The translations under genes and the position numbers were made by a program. This document shows, piece by piece, positions 43,011-53,216 of a stretch of 64,000 bases of DNA; the first letter of the stretch is position 1; each line of letters starts with the position of its first letter. Location: contig NZ_BAFZ01000099.1 in the NCBI RefSeq assembly GCF_000308575.1, forward strand, positions 62,001 to 126,000. Reading direction: 5' to 3'. The notes under the pieces were generated by a model, which was given only the letters and a program-made list of their open reading frames with translations, ran no database searches and was not told the origin of the DNA. The stretch comes from Nocardia exalbida NBRC 100660 (GTDB taxonomy: Bacteria > Actinomycetota > Actinomycetes > Mycobacteriales > Mycobacteriaceae).

Positions 43011-44329
43011 CCGAACCCCGGACTCCTTCGTCGCCGACGGCAAGCCGGGAGACCTCCGGCGGGCCCGCCGCCGCACCGGCCAACTCCGCCGAACACCCCT
43101 GGCCGGTGCGTTCGGTTTCCATGAAGGTCGCCCAGTGGATCGACCGGCTCGGCAGCATCTGGGTGGAGGGCCAGATCACCCAGATGAACCTCCGGCCGGG
43201 CACCCGCACCGCGTTCCTGGTGCTGCGGGACCCGTCCGCCGACATGTCGCTGTCGGTGACCTGCGATCCGGACCTCATTCGCAATTCCCCCATCCCCCTG
43301 CAAGAGGGCAGCCGGGTGGTCGTCTACGGCAAGCTCTCGTTCTTCACCGGGCGCGGCACGATCTCGTTGCGCGTCGCGGAGATTCGGCCGGTCGGCATCG
43401 GCGAGCTGCTGGCCCGCATCGAACGGCTGAAGGCGCTGCTGGCCGCCGAGGGCCTGTTCGATCCCCGGCTCAAGCGCCCGATCCCGTTCCTGCCCGGGAC
43501 GATCGGCCTCATCACCGGCCGCGCGAGCGCCGCGGAGCGCGACGTGCTGAGCGTCGCCCGCAACCGTTGGCCCGCGGTACGTTTCGAAATCCGCAACACA
43601 GCCGTGCAAGGACCCACCGCGGTCGCGCAGATGCTCACGGCGCTGGCCGAACTGGACCGGCATCCCGCCGTCGAGGTGATCGTGCTGGCGCGCGGCGGCG
43701 GCAGCGTGGAAGACCTGCTGCCGTTCTCCGACGAGGCGCTGTGCCGCGCCATCGTGGCCGCCACCACGCCGATCGTGAGCGCGATCGGCCACGAGCCGGA
43801 CAACCCGCTCAGCGATCTGGTCGCCGATCTGCGCGCGGCCACCCCGACCGATGCCGCCAAGCGGATCGTCCCCGACGCCGCCGCCGAACTGGCCTGCATC
43901 CGCGAGCTGCGCGAGCGCACCGCCGCCGCGCTACGCGGCTGGGTGGACCGGGAGACCAGGGCGCTCGCCCAACTGCGGTCGCGGCCCGTGCTGGCCGACC
44001 CGCTGCGCGAAATCGATCGCCGTCAGGAAGAGGTCGAACGCCTCCGCACGGCCGCGCACCGCTCGGCCGAACAGCTGATCCGCACCGAATCCACGGCCAC
44101 CCGGCACCTGCGCGAGAAACTCACCGCTGTCGGCCCGGCCGCGACGCTGGCCCGTGGCTACGCTGTCGTACAGCGCGTCACCGGCCGGGAACGGGAGGTG
44201 GTGCGCTCGATCGAGGACGCGCCCGCGGGCAGCCAGTTGCGCATCCGGGTGGCCGACGGGGCCGTCACGGCCGCCGCGCTCGGCGCCCAGGCGCTCGGCG
44301 CGAAGCACACCGACACAGGGAGGAACTGA
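43007..44329 (+). CDS. xseA: Exodeoxyribonuclease VII large subunit
   Basis: 440 residues. The N-terminal OB-fold (VEGQITQMNLRPGTRTAFLVLRDPSADMSLSVTC) is followed by the catalytic region FLPGTIGLITGRASAAERDVL, VIVLARGGGSVEDLLPFSDEALCRAI and AIGHEPDNPLSDLVADLRAATPTDAAK. A C-terminal helical region (residues 285-390) interacts with XseB. It degrades single-stranded DNA. GTG at 43007 overlaps the upstream gene by four bases; its 25-residue N-terminal extension is low complexity. It is coupled to xseB just downstream. Confidence 0.95.
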   Translation: MTEPRTPSSPTASRETSGGPAAAPANSAEHPWPVRSVSMKVAQWIDRLGSIWVEGQITQMNLRPGTRTAFLVLRDPSADMSLSVTCDPDLIRNSPIPLQEGSRVVVYGKLSFFTGRGTISLRVAEIRPVGIGELLARIERLKALLAAEGLFDPRLKRPIPFLPGTIGLITGRASAAERDVLSVARNRWPAVRFEIRNTAVQGPTAVAQMLTALAELDRHPAVEVIVLARGGGSVEDLLPFSDEALCRAIVAATTPIVSAIGHEPDNPLSDLVADLRAATPTDAAKRIVPDAAAELACIRELRERTAAALRGWVDRETRALAQLRSRPVLADPLREIDRRQEEVERLRTAAHRSAEQLIRTESTATRHLREKLTAVGPAATLARGYAVVQRVTGREREVVRSIEDAPAGSQLRIRVADGAVTAAALGAQALGAKHTDTGRN

Positions 44330-44331
44330 CC

Positions 44332-44607
44332 TTGGCCGAGTCCGGCAAGTCCACGGGCAAGAACGGGACGGGAGCCGATCCGGCCGACGACGCGGCCGAG
44401 ATCGCCGGTTTCGGTTACGAACGCGCCCGGGACGAACTCGTCAACGTCGTGAAGATCCTCGAACAGGGCGGCCTCGACCTGGACGAATCCCTGGCCCTGT
44501 GGGAACGCGGCGAGGCGCTGGCCACCCGCTGCGAAGAGCACCTGGCGGGCGCGCGCAAGCGCGTCGAGGACGCGCTGCACCGCACCGACCTGGAGCGGCA
44601 GGAATGA
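44332..44607 (+). CDS. xseB: Exodeoxyribonuclease VII small subunit
   Basis: 91 residues from TTG at 44332, two bases after the xseA stop. GFGYERARDELVNVVKILEQGGLDLDESLALWERGEALATRCEEHL is the complete XseB helix pair. The first 25 residues are low complexity. XseB caps the XseA helices to form the active exonuclease. The stop overlaps the next gene by four bases. Confidence 0.95.
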   Translation: MAESGKSTGKNGTGADPADDAAEIAGFGYERARDELVNVVKILEQGGLDLDESLALWERGEALATRCEEHLAGARKRVEDALHRTDLERQE

Positions 44608-44948
44608 CCATCCGCCGCGCCACGCCCGACATCCGCACCACCGACCTGGCCGCCAGCCGGGATTTCTACCGGCTGCTCGGCTTCCAGGAGGCGATGGACC
44701 TGGGCTGGGTGGTGACCATGGCCTCACCGTCCAACCCGACCGCCCAGGTCCTGCTGGTAGGTCCCGACGCCGAGCGGCTCCAGCCCGACATGAGCGTGGA
44801 GGTCGACGACGTCGACGCCGTACACGCCGAGGTGCTCGCCGCGGGCGCCGACATCGTCTACCCCCTGCGCGACGAGCCGTGGGGCGTGCGCCGCTTCTTC
44901 GTCCGCGACCCGAGCGGGACCATCGTCAACGTGGTGAGCCACCGCTGA
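44604..44948 (+). CDS. VOC-superfamily protein
   Basis: 114 residues, DIRTTDLAASRDFYRLLGFQEAMDL to WGVRRFFVRDPSGTIVNVVSH, one glyoxalase-like half domain. The RDPSGTIVNVVSH ending and the SRDFYRLLGF helix are standard. The specific activity cannot be read. ATG at 44604 overlaps the xseB stop, so it is transcribed with exonuclease VII although no functional link is evident. Confidence 0.85.
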   Translation: MTIRRATPDIRTTDLAASRDFYRLLGFQEAMDLGWVVTMASPSNPTAQVLLVGPDAERLQPDMSVEVDDVDAVHAEVLAAGADIVYPLRDEPWGVRRFFVRDPSGTIVNVVSHR

Positions 44949-44969
44949 CGACGGTCCCGTGCACCGCGC

Positions 44970-45461
44970 TTACCCGGCCGCTACCCGGAACCGGGCGACG
45001 CCGTCAGCGCTGCTCACCTGCTCGAACCCGGCTTTCTCCAGCACACGCACCGACGGCGGATTGGACAACTCCACGTCGGCGCGCACCACGCGGACGCCCG
45101 GCGCGGTGAACGCGTGCGCGGTCAGCGCGGCGGTGGCCTCGGTCGCGTAACCACGACCGCGCCGCGAGCCGACGATGCCGTACCCGATCTCCAGCTCACC
45201 GTCGGCGGGCGGCCAGAACAGCCCGATCGATCCGACGACGAGCCCACTCGATCGTTCGACGATCAGCCGGTGCCCGAAGGATCCGAGCCAGTCCGCATGC
45301 TCGGCGAGCAGGCCGGCGATGACGCGATCACCCTCGGCCGGGAAATCCGCCGCCCACGCGGCCCGACGCTGGTCGTCGAGCACGGCGGCCGCCGCATCTG
45401 CGGTCCACAACCGCAGGATCAGGCGTTCGGTGAGCAGATCGGAGGAAAGGAAAACAGACAC
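44970..45461 (-). CDS. GNAT-family N-acetyltransferase
   Basis: 163 residues from GTG at 45461. LLTERLILRLWTADAAAAV and EIGYGIVGSRRGRGYATEATAALTAHAF (acetyl-CoA pyrophosphate loop RRGRGYA near 112-118) and NPPSVRVLEKAGF are the RimJ/RimL-like GNAT signature. It transfers acetyl from acetyl-CoA to an amine; the substrate is unknown. It converges on the VOC gene with a gap of 21 bases. Confidence 0.87.
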   Translation of the reverse strand: MSVFLSSDLLTERLILRLWTADAAAAVLDDQRRAAWAADFPAEGDRVIAGLLAEHADWLGSFGHRLIVERSSGLVVGSIGLFWPPADGELEIGYGIVGSRRGRGYATEATAALTAHAFTAPGVRVVRADVELSNPPSVRVLEKAGFEQVSSADGVARFRVAAG

Positions 45462-45650
45462 GTGACACTCCTGGTCATCGAGAAGAGACCGGTTCGCGTC
45501 TGCGAAAGAATCAGGGGCGCGCGAACCGGCGAAGGGCATGCGGAATACAGCTGGGGGCAGCCATATTCATCGACCTCCGAGATCCGGTTCGGCACGTGTC
45601 TCGCACCACGGCGAACTTAACGGGCGCGCACGGCGGAAGGCAAGCGTGTT

Positions 45651-46217
45651 TCAGGGCTTCAGTGGTTGCGCCGCGGCGATCGCCTGGGCGAGCGTGGTGA
45701 ACGCCGCCTGGTTGCCCGCGCCGGTGATCAGCACGCGGGACTGGCCGAGGTCGGTGATCCACGCGGTCTCCGAGCCCTGCTCGGCGTAGACGATCCACTT
45801 CTGCGCGCCGACCTGCTCGGTACCGCTGGCGTACCGGGACCCGAGCACGAACCGGGCCAGCGCCTCCTCGGTGGCGTTGCTCTGGCTGAAACGCATGTAG
45901 GTGCCCTGCGGCGTGATGTAGCCGACCGTGCTGACCGGTCCGCCGCCATTGCCGCCGATCGACTCGCGGCTGCCGGAATTCGGCGTCCATTCCGCGGGCA
46001 GGTCCGGGTTGCGGATCGGGAACGGCAGGGATCGAGCGTCGGCGGTGAGCGCCGCCCGCGCGTCGAAGTGCGGGATCTGCCCCTGCGTCGGACCGTTCGC
46101 CGCGAAACTGCACTGGCTGGCCAGGCCCGCGAAAACCAGCGCGATCAACACCAACGGGATCAGCGACCAGAACAGATCCCGGTAGTCGTTCAGGATGCGT
46201 GGCTTTTGGTACGACAC
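45651..46217 (-). CDS. DUF4245-family membrane-anchored protein (Rv1100-like)
   Basis: 188 residues. One hydrophobic segment at about 18-38 (FWSLIPLVLIALVFAGLASQC) anchors it with most of the chain outside. The exterior part carries PDLPAEWTPNSGSRESI, a conserved segment of the DUF4245 family, and ends WIVYAEQGSETAWITDLGQSRVLITG. The function is unknown. GTG at 46217 gives VSYQKPRILNDYRDLF. It is divergent from glpX, the same arrangement as Rv1100/Rv1099c. Confidence 0.82.
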   Translation of the reverse strand: MSYQKPRILNDYRDLFWSLIPLVLIALVFAGLASQCSFAANGPTQGQIPHFDARAALTADARSLPFPIRNPDLPAEWTPNSGSRESIGGNGGGPVSTVGYITPQGTYMRFSQSNATEEALARFVLGSRYASGTEQVGAQKWIVYAEQGSETAWITDLGQSRVLITGAGNQAAFTTLAQAIAAAQPLKP

Positions 46218-46347
46218 GCTCCCAGTATCCACTCGGACGGCGACGCCGCCTCGCGCACCCCGACGCCGCCGAGCAGGGGTGTACGCCCGTGCCACATCGA
46301 ATGAGACAATTGACCGGTACGTACCGACGCACAGGAGGCACCCCGCA

Positions 46348-47391
46348 ATGACGGCAACTTCTCCCACACCTAGCCGCCGCGAGGCGCCCGACCGCAACCT
46401 CGCACTCGAGCTGGTCCGCGTGACCGAAGCCGGGGCGATGGCCGCGGGCCGGTGGGTCGGACGCGGCGACAAGGAGGGGGGCGACGGCGCCGCCGTCGAC
46501 GCCATGCGGCAGCTGGTCAGCTCGGTGTCCATGCGCGGCATCGTCGTCATCGGCGAGGGCGAGAAGGACGAGGCGCCCATGCTGTACAACGGCGAGGCCG
46601 TCGGCGACGGCACCGGCCCCGACGTGGACTTCGCGGTGGATCCGATCGACGGCACCACGCTGATGTCCAAGGGCGTGCCCGGCGCGATCTCGGTGCTCGC
46701 GGTGGCCGAGCGCGGCGCCATGTTCGATCCGTCCGCCGTGTTCTACATGCACAAGATCGCCGTCGGGCCCGACGCGGCCGATGTGATCGATATCTCGGCC
46801 CCGATCGGCGAGAACATCAGCCGGGTCGCCAGGGCCAAGAACTCCTCGAAGTCCGACCTCACCGTCTGCATCCTGGACCGTCCCCGGCACGCCGAGCTGA
46901 TCCAGCAGGTGCGTGACGCGGGCGCCCGCATCCGCCTGATCTCCGACGGCGACGTCGCGGGCGCGATCGCGGCCGCCCGCCCGGAATCCGGCACCGACAT
47001 CCTGGTCGGCATCGGCGGCACGCCCGAGGGCATCATCGCCGCCGCCGCGATCCGCTGTATGGGCGGTGAATTGCAGGGCATGCTCGCGCCGAAGGACGAC
47101 GAGGAGCGGCAGAAAGCCATCGACGCGGGCCACGACCTCGACCGTGTGCTCACCACCGAGGACCTCGTCTCCGGTGAGAACGTCTTCTTCTGCGCCACCG
47201 GCGTCACCGACGGCGACCTGCTGCGCGGCGTGCGCTACTACGGCGGCGGCGCCTCCACCCAGTCGATCGTCATGCGCTCGAAGTCCGGCACGGTCCGCAT
47301 GATCGACGCCTACCACCGCCTGACCAAGCTGCGCGAATACTCCTCGGTCGATTTCATCGGCGACGAGCACGCGGTCCCGCCGCTGCCGTGA
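46348..47391 (+). CDS. glpX: Class II fructose-1,6-bisphosphatase
   Basis: 347 residues. GEGEKDEAPMLYNGEAVGDG and VDPIDGTTLMSKG hold the metal- and phosphate-binding residues, and GIGGTPEGIIAAAA the substrate loop. The enzyme hydrolyses fructose-1,6-bisphosphate in gluconeogenesis and is the main FBPase in mycobacteria and relatives. ATG at 46348 has AGGAGG ten bases upstream. It is followed by a long hairpin and then fumC. Confidence 0.97.
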   Translation: MTATSPTPSRREAPDRNLALELVRVTEAGAMAAGRWVGRGDKEGGDGAAVDAMRQLVSSVSMRGIVVIGEGEKDEAPMLYNGEAVGDGTGPDVDFAVDPIDGTTLMSKGVPGAISVLAVAERGAMFDPSAVFYMHKIAVGPDAADVIDISAPIGENISRVARAKNSSKSDLTVCILDRPRHAELIQQVRDAGARIRLISDGDVAGAIAAARPESGTDILVGIGGTPEGIIAAAAIRCMGGELQGMLAPKDDEERQKAIDAGHDLDRVLTTEDLVSGENVFFCATGVTDGDLLRGVRYYGGGASTQSIVMRSKSGTVRMIDAYHRLTKLREYSSVDFIGDEHAVPPLP

Positions 47392-47806
47392 TATTCGGCC
47401 GCGACTTCGTCGCGGCGTGTTCGCGGCCCCTTTGAGGCTCGCGTTTGCGTGACCACCGCTGGCGACTTCGTCGCGGACGCGGTGGCCACGCAAACGCGAG
47501 CCGGGCCGCGAACGGAACATGCTCGGTCTCGCTTCGCTCGAAACCGGGAGTTGAGGTCAGTGGTCCTGCGCGGCGCGGAGGCCGCGGCACCCTGGGCACG
47601 CGAACAGCACTAGGTCGAGCAGCCGCCGACGGCCACCACCTCGCGGACATCGCGGCTGCTCGCCGTTGCTTCCCCTCGCTGCCTGACACAGGCTTGGCGC
47701 TCCGCGGGTGATCAGTCGTATTCCCCGCGGCGGGTCGGGCGAGGTGTGCGAATGACCTCAGGCGTGGCTGCCCCATGGGCAGCGGCCGCGGCATAGGGTC
47801 GGGATC
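47392..47806. other. Intergenic region between glpX and fumC
   Basis: No gene is supported. The left part is occupied by the long hairpin at 47419-47513. From about 47520 to 47800 I see no repeats or coding signature; the right end must include the fumC promoter. A minus-strand open frame across it is the shadow of fumC. Confidence 0.6.
47419..47513. repeat. 95-base imperfect hairpin downstream of glpX
   Basis: Three paired segments nest in one hairpin: GTTCGCGGCCC/GGGCCGCGAAC (47419-47429 with 47503-47513), GGCTCGCGTTTGCGTG/CACGCAAACGCGAGCC (47436-47451 with 47487-47502) and CCACCGC/GCGGTGG (47453-47459 with 47479-47485). That makes 34 paired bases, with one six-base bulge and one mismatch-type pair, around a 19-base loop. 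The loop itself holds GCGACTTCGTCGC, a small hairpin also found at 47401. It could be a strong terminator or a mobile palindromic repeat. Confidence 0.7.
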
Positions 47807-49210
<1,404 letters not shown>

Positions 49211-49244
49211 CAGAACCGGCCCGGTCGCCGCGCCGGCGCGGACA

Positions 49245-49288
49245 CGAACGCCACCTCGGAAACCGGGGGTTTGCCGAGGTGGCGTTCG
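49245..49288. terminator. Terminator after fumC, 15-bp stem
   Basis: CGAACGCCACCTCGG and CCGAGGTGGCGTTCG are perfect 15-base arms around a 14-base loop, beginning 35 bases past the fumC stop. No long U-tract follows, as usual in this group. It separates fumC from the convergent desaturase gene and can serve both. Confidence 0.75.
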
Positions 49289-49367
49289 ACTGAAACGTTT
49301 CGAACTCTGACCAGGCGACCCGACCGCGAGACGCGGAAGGAAGCGCCCGTGATCCGACGACGACGGG

Positions 49368-50225
49368 TCAGTCGCGCAGGCGCGAGAGTTCCTCGCGCGC
49401 CAGCTCGCCGTCCGGGCCCAAGTCGGTGCGGGTGAAGATATTCCACCGCCGCAGCAACGGCGCGAAGACCAGCTCGTCCTCCTTGGCGCGGTCGTAGACA
49501 CCCGCCTCGGCGAGCACCTCGTCGCTGCTGCGGCCGTTCGGCAGCGCCACCGTGGGGACCTCGAAACCGGCGACCCGGTCGGCGATGGCCCGCACGGTCT
49601 GGTCGGGCGCCAGATCCAGGGCGGCGGCGACCAGGTCGGCGAAGAACACCGATTGCAGTTCGTCGTCCAGCGCGATGCGCTCGGCGATGGCGGTGACCAG
49701 GGGGTTCTCGCCGAGCGCCGCGGTGTTGCGATGCCGGACCGCGCTGGCGGCCTCCTCGAACGCGCAGTTCGCCAGCACGTCGAGCAAGTGCATCGCCGGG
49801 CGGCGGAAGCCCTTGGTCATGTGATCCATGCGCAACCGCTCCAGTTCGACCGGGTCGACGGCCCTGGTCACCATGAGGTAGTTGCGGATGGTGATCTCGT
49901 GGCGGTTCTCCTCGGCCGTCCAGCGGCCGACCCAGCGCCACCACGCGCCGGTGCGCAGGTACTTGCCGATCTCCCGGTGGTAGGAGGGCAGGTTGTCGGC
50001 GATGAGCACCGAGACGGTCAGCGCCAGCTTGGCGGTTTCGCTGAGCTCGGACTGCTCCGGCGCCCAGTCGGTACCGCCGAGGAAGGCGAAGTTGCGGCCG
50101 TCGTCCCACGGGACGAGGTCGTGTGGCTGCCACCCGTCGGCGACATCGATGTGCTTACGCAGCAGCAGTTCTACGTCCACCGCGAGCGATTCGAGCAATT
50201 CGCGATCGGTCAGGAGAGTTTGCAC
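49368..50225 (-). CDS. desA2: Acyl-[ACP] desaturase-family protein, DesA2-like
   Basis: 285 residues. The first diiron half-site is intact: E106-N-R-H109 in WTAEENRHEIT, with E157/E158 in FEEAASAVRH. The second site, where the family has DExxH, reads LDDELQSVFF (about 187-196), so the expected histidine is Gln191. The gene order (with phoH2 and glyA) matches desA2 of mycobacteria. Acyl-ACP desaturases insert a double bond in fatty acyl chains using O2, and DesA2 supports mycolate synthesis. The start is ATG at 50225. Activity with the altered ligand set is uncertain. Confidence 0.85.
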   Translation of the reverse strand: MQTLLTDRELLESLAVDVELLLRKHIDVADGWQPHDLVPWDDGRNFAFLGGTDWAPEQSELSETAKLALTVSVLIADNLPSYHREIGKYLRTGAWWRWVGRWTAEENRHEITIRNYLMVTRAVDPVELERLRMDHMTKGFRRPAMHLLDVLANCAFEEAASAVRHRNTAALGENPLVTAIAERIALDDELQSVFFADLVAAALDLAPDQTVRAIADRVAGFEVPTVALPNGRSSDEVLAEAGVYDRAKEDELVFAPLLRRWNIFTRTDLGPDGELAREELSRLRD

Positions 50226-50323
50226 CGAGATAACCTAGCGGCTTGGCCCGCGTGGCGGGGGCGGATGGATGGATTGGCGGGCAACCGGGACCGCACCGCG
50301 ATCCCGGACGCCGAATACCCAGG

Positions 50324-50926
50324 TTACGACTTCGGCGTGACCGTGATAGTACCGTCCACCCAGGTGATGGTGCCGCCGGTGAAATCGCTCTGCTTGCCGC
50401 CGGGAATGTCCTTCTCGTCGCTGACCGGGTAACCGAGCTTGCCCTGCGCGCCGCCGTTGTCTTCCCACGCCTTGCGGATCTCGCCCCAGACGATGTGCGG
50501 TTCGCCGTCCTTGGCCTCGTAGATCGTGCCGCCCACGAAGTCCTGGTACTCCCCGTCCTCGGGGGCCTTCTCCTCGGCTTCCAGCGGGAGGCCCAGCGTG
50601 CCGGTGGGGCCGCCGAGCTGCGCGTACTTCTTGTAGATGTCGCCTTCGACGCTGATCTCACCGCCGGGTGTGGGGATCTTGGTTCCCTCGGCCGCGGCCG
50701 TGCCCGTGGTGGTCGTCGCGCCCTCTTGCGCGCGTGTGGTGGTGGCCCCGGCGCTGGTGCCGGGACTCAGAGCGGAGGTGACCATTCCGGTCATGCTGGC
50801 CATACCGGTCTTGGCGCTGTCGCCTTTGTCGTTGTCATCATCGCCGCAACCGGCCAAGACCAGCCCTGCCGCGGCGAGCACTGCGGTGAATCCAGCCGTT
50901 CGTCGAGCGAAGTGGTGCATGTCCAT
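50324..50926 (-). CDS. LGFP-repeat lipoprotein
   Basis: 200 residues. The N terminus MDMHHFARRTAGFTAVLAAAGLVLAGC is a signal peptide ending in the lipobox LAGC, so the mature protein is lipid-anchored outside the cell. A Thr/Ala/Gly-rich linker leads to two LGFP-type repeats (AQLGGPTGTLGLPLEAE and NGGAQGKLGYPVSDE). LGFP repeats are frequent in mycolic-acid bacteria and are thought to help anchoring in the envelope. ATG at 50926 or 50920 are both acceptable. Confidence 0.82.
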   Translation of the reverse strand: MDMHHFARRTAGFTAVLAAAGLVLAGCGDDDNDKGDSAKTGMASMTGMVTSALSPGTSAGATTTRAQEGATTTTGTAAAEGTKIPTPGGEISVEGDIYKKYAQLGGPTGTLGLPLEAEEKAPEDGEYQDFVGGTIYEAKDGEPHIVWGEIRKAWEDNGGAQGKLGYPVSDEKDIPGGKQSDFTGGTITWVDGTITVTPKS

Positions 50927-51109
50927 CCTCTCGCTGTGGGCTACCGGCACACCACGGACTCCGTGACGACGCCGCGCATAGCCTCGGCCGATTGTCAGGC
51001 GATGACCCGGTGACCGACAGCCGGTCACCGGGTCATACCGAACAGCTATCGCGGCGGATGATACCCACCGGATATGCCGTGAAACACAGCGCGAGAGGGC
51101 CCTGCGGGA

Positions 51110-52495
51110 TCAGGCGTTCGGGCCGTACTCCTCCAGCATCTCGGTGACCAGCGCCGCGATCGGCGAGCGCTCGCTACGGGTCAGCGTGATGTGCGCGAAA
51201 AGCGGGTGACCTTTCAGCTTCTCGACCACCGCCGCGACACCGTCGTGCCTGCCGACCCGCAGGTTGTCGCGCTGGGCCACGTCGTGGGTGAGCACCACCC
51301 GCGAGCCGGTTCCCAGGCGGCTGAGCACCGTGAGCAGCACGTTCCGCTCCAGTGACTGGGCCTCGTCCACGATCACGAAGGAGTCGTGCAGCGACCGCCC
51401 GCGAATGTGGGTCAGCGGCAACACCTCCAGCATGTCCCGGCTGAGCACCTCCTCCATCACCTCGCGGCTGGCCAGCCCGTCGAGCGTGTCGAAGACCGCT
51501 TGGGCCCAGGGGCCCATCTTCTCGCTCTCGGTGCCGGGCAGATAGCCCAGCTCCTGGCCGCCCACCGCGTAGAGCGGACGGAAGACGACCACCTTGCGCT
51601 GCGTCCGCCGTTCCAGCACCGCCTCCAGGCCCGCGGTCAACGCCAGCGCCGACTTGCCGGTACCCGCTCGGCCACCCAGCGAGACGATGCCGACGCTCTC
51701 GTCCAGCAGCAGGTCGAGCGCGATGCGCTGCTCGGCCGAACGGCCGTGCAACCCGAACGCCTCGCGTTCGCGCACCAGCTGCACCCGCTTGTCCGGCGTG
51801 ACCCGGCCCAGCGCACTGGAGCTGACGCCGAGCAACCGAACGCCGGTGTGGCAGGGCAGCTCTCGCGCTTCGTCCAGATCGATCACCGATTCGGCGTAGA
51901 GCTGATCGATGCGCGCGGTGCTGACATCGAGTTCCACCATGCCGGACCAGCCGGAGGTCACCACGTCCTGGGCGTGGTACTCGTCGGCGTGCAAGCCCAC
52001 CGCACTGGCCTTCACCCGCAGCGGGATGTCCTTGGACACCAACACCACTTCGCGGCCCTCGGCCGCGAGGTTGAGCGCACAGGCCAGGATCCGGGAGTCG
52101 TTGGTGTCGGTGCGGAAGCCGACCGGAAGGACCGCGGGATCGGTGTGGTTCAGTTCCACCTGCAACGTGCCGCCCTCGGTGCCGATCGGCACCTGCTGAT
52201 CGAGCCTGCCGTACTGCAGGCGCAGATCGTCCAGATTGCGCAGGGCTTCTCGCGCGAACCAGCCCAGTTCGTGATGGTGCCTTTTGGCTTCGAGTTCACT
52301 GATGACCACCAGGGGTAATACCACGTCGTGTTCGCCGAACCGCGTGAAGGACCAAGGATCCGACAGCAGGACGGACGTGTCGACGACGAAGGTTGTGCCG
52401 GCTGATTGCGAGGGGCGGGCCCCCTTCGCGGCGGCTCCGCCTTTCGCGGAGCTGGAGTTCGCCGAGGGAGCGGAAACGGAGCGTGCAGCAGTCAC
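51110..52495 (-). CDS. phoH2: PhoH2: PIN domain fused to PhoH-type ATPase
   Basis: 461 residues. The N-terminal PIN nuclease domain (about 32-170) has FVVDTSVLLSDPW, ISELEAKR and the later TDTNDSRILACAL acidic set. The C-terminal PhoH ATPase/helicase has Walker A GGRAGTGKSAL and Walker B FVIVDEAQSLE. PhoH2 unwinds and cleaves RNA in mycobacteria. GTG at 52495 is used; the first 30 residues are low complexity. In mycobacteria a short phoAT antitoxin reading frame precedes phoH2, but no convincing equivalent is visible here. Confidence 0.95.
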   Translation of the reverse strand: MTAARSVSAPSANSSSAKGGAAAKGARPSQSAGTTFVVDTSVLLSDPWSFTRFGEHDVVLPLVVISELEAKRHHHELGWFAREALRNLDDLRLQYGRLDQQVPIGTEGGTLQVELNHTDPAVLPVGFRTDTNDSRILACALNLAAEGREVVLVSKDIPLRVKASAVGLHADEYHAQDVVTSGWSGMVELDVSTARIDQLYAESVIDLDEARELPCHTGVRLLGVSSSALGRVTPDKRVQLVREREAFGLHGRSAEQRIALDLLLDESVGIVSLGGRAGTGKSALALTAGLEAVLERRTQRKVVVFRPLYAVGGQELGYLPGTESEKMGPWAQAVFDTLDGLASREVMEEVLSRDMLEVLPLTHIRGRSLHDSFVIVDEAQSLERNVLLTVLSRLGTGSRVVLTHDVAQRDNLRVGRHDGVAAVVEKLKGHPLFAHITLTRSERSPIAALVTEMLEEYGPNA

Positions 52496-52586
52496 GGTGG
52501 GCTCCTCTGTGTTCGCGCGGCAGTCGCACGAACGATCTCGCTGGACCGGTCCGTCCTGATGGACCCGACGTTGCCGTCAGGTGCCA

Positions 52587-52611
52587 CGAGGGCCGGGTCC
52601 CGGCCCCCTCG
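52587..52611. terminator. Terminator-like GC hairpin upstream of phoH2
   Basis: CGAGGGCCGGG and CCGGCCCCCTCG pair with one bulge and a tiny loop, and a CTGAG/CTCAG dyad follows at 52614-52626. On the minus strand it lies between the DUF488 gene and phoH2. It may end DUF488 transcription or act as a leader structure of the phoH2 mRNA. Confidence 0.4.
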
Positions 52612-52761
52612 TACTGAGTAGCTCAGTCACGGTCAGGACCTCCCGTACGAGCCACACCGCCGCGGCCCGCACACCCGACGCTACCTCCGATTACCATGTC
52701 CGCGCTCGGGGACCGGGAGGCGTGTCCGTGAACTTGTCGTAAACCGGCACGTCGCGGCTAT

Positions 52762-53130
52762 TCACCGCAGCATGTCCAGCAGCACCGGAACATGGCTGTG
52801 CGCCGGATCCTGTACGGCTGTGAGCAATGTGACCGGACCTTCGGCGGCCAGGTCCCGCAAATCCCGCAAATCTTGCTGAACTTCCGGCGCGGCGAGTTCG
52901 GCACGGTAGCGGTGGGCGAATTCCGCGCCTCGCGCGTCCCGGTCGGCGTGGAACCAGCGCCGCAACTCGGTGGAGGGGGTGAGGTCCTTGGGCCAGCGAT
53001 CGACCCGCGCTTGCGCTTTGGTGATACCCCTCGGCCAGAGCCGATCGACCAGCACCCGGGCGCCGTCGTCCGGGTCGGGGCTGTCGTAGACGCGCTTGAC
53101 GCGGAAACCGGGCTGCGGTTGCGGGGTCAT
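52762..53130 (-). CDS. DUF488-family protein
   Basis: 122 residues. FRVKRVYDSPDPDDGARVLVDRLWPRGITK (9-38), then EFAHRYRAEL and VTLLTAVQDPAHSHVPVLLDML match the DUF488/YeaO family well. Its function is not known. No membrane or signal segment occurs. It is divergent from the 90-residue gene at 53217 with an 86-base shared upstream region. Confidence 0.88.
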   Translation of the reverse strand: MTPQPQPGFRVKRVYDSPDPDDGARVLVDRLWPRGITKAQARVDRWPKDLTPSTELRRWFHADRDARGAEFAHRYRAELAAPEVQQDLRDLRDLAAEGPVTLLTAVQDPAHSHVPVLLDMLR

Positions 53131-53216
53131 AGCAGTGATCGCAGCACGGGGTCCGAGCGGCTACGGGATTCGCCACGCCGTCGCTGTCGGCCGATTCGAC
53201 GGATAGAGTCGCTGGT

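Noticed and set aside
52296..52529. Possible PhoAT-like antitoxin overlapping phoH2
   Set aside because: The frame largely overlaps phoH2 in another reading frame and is arginine-rich; it does not look like a coupled upstream partner.
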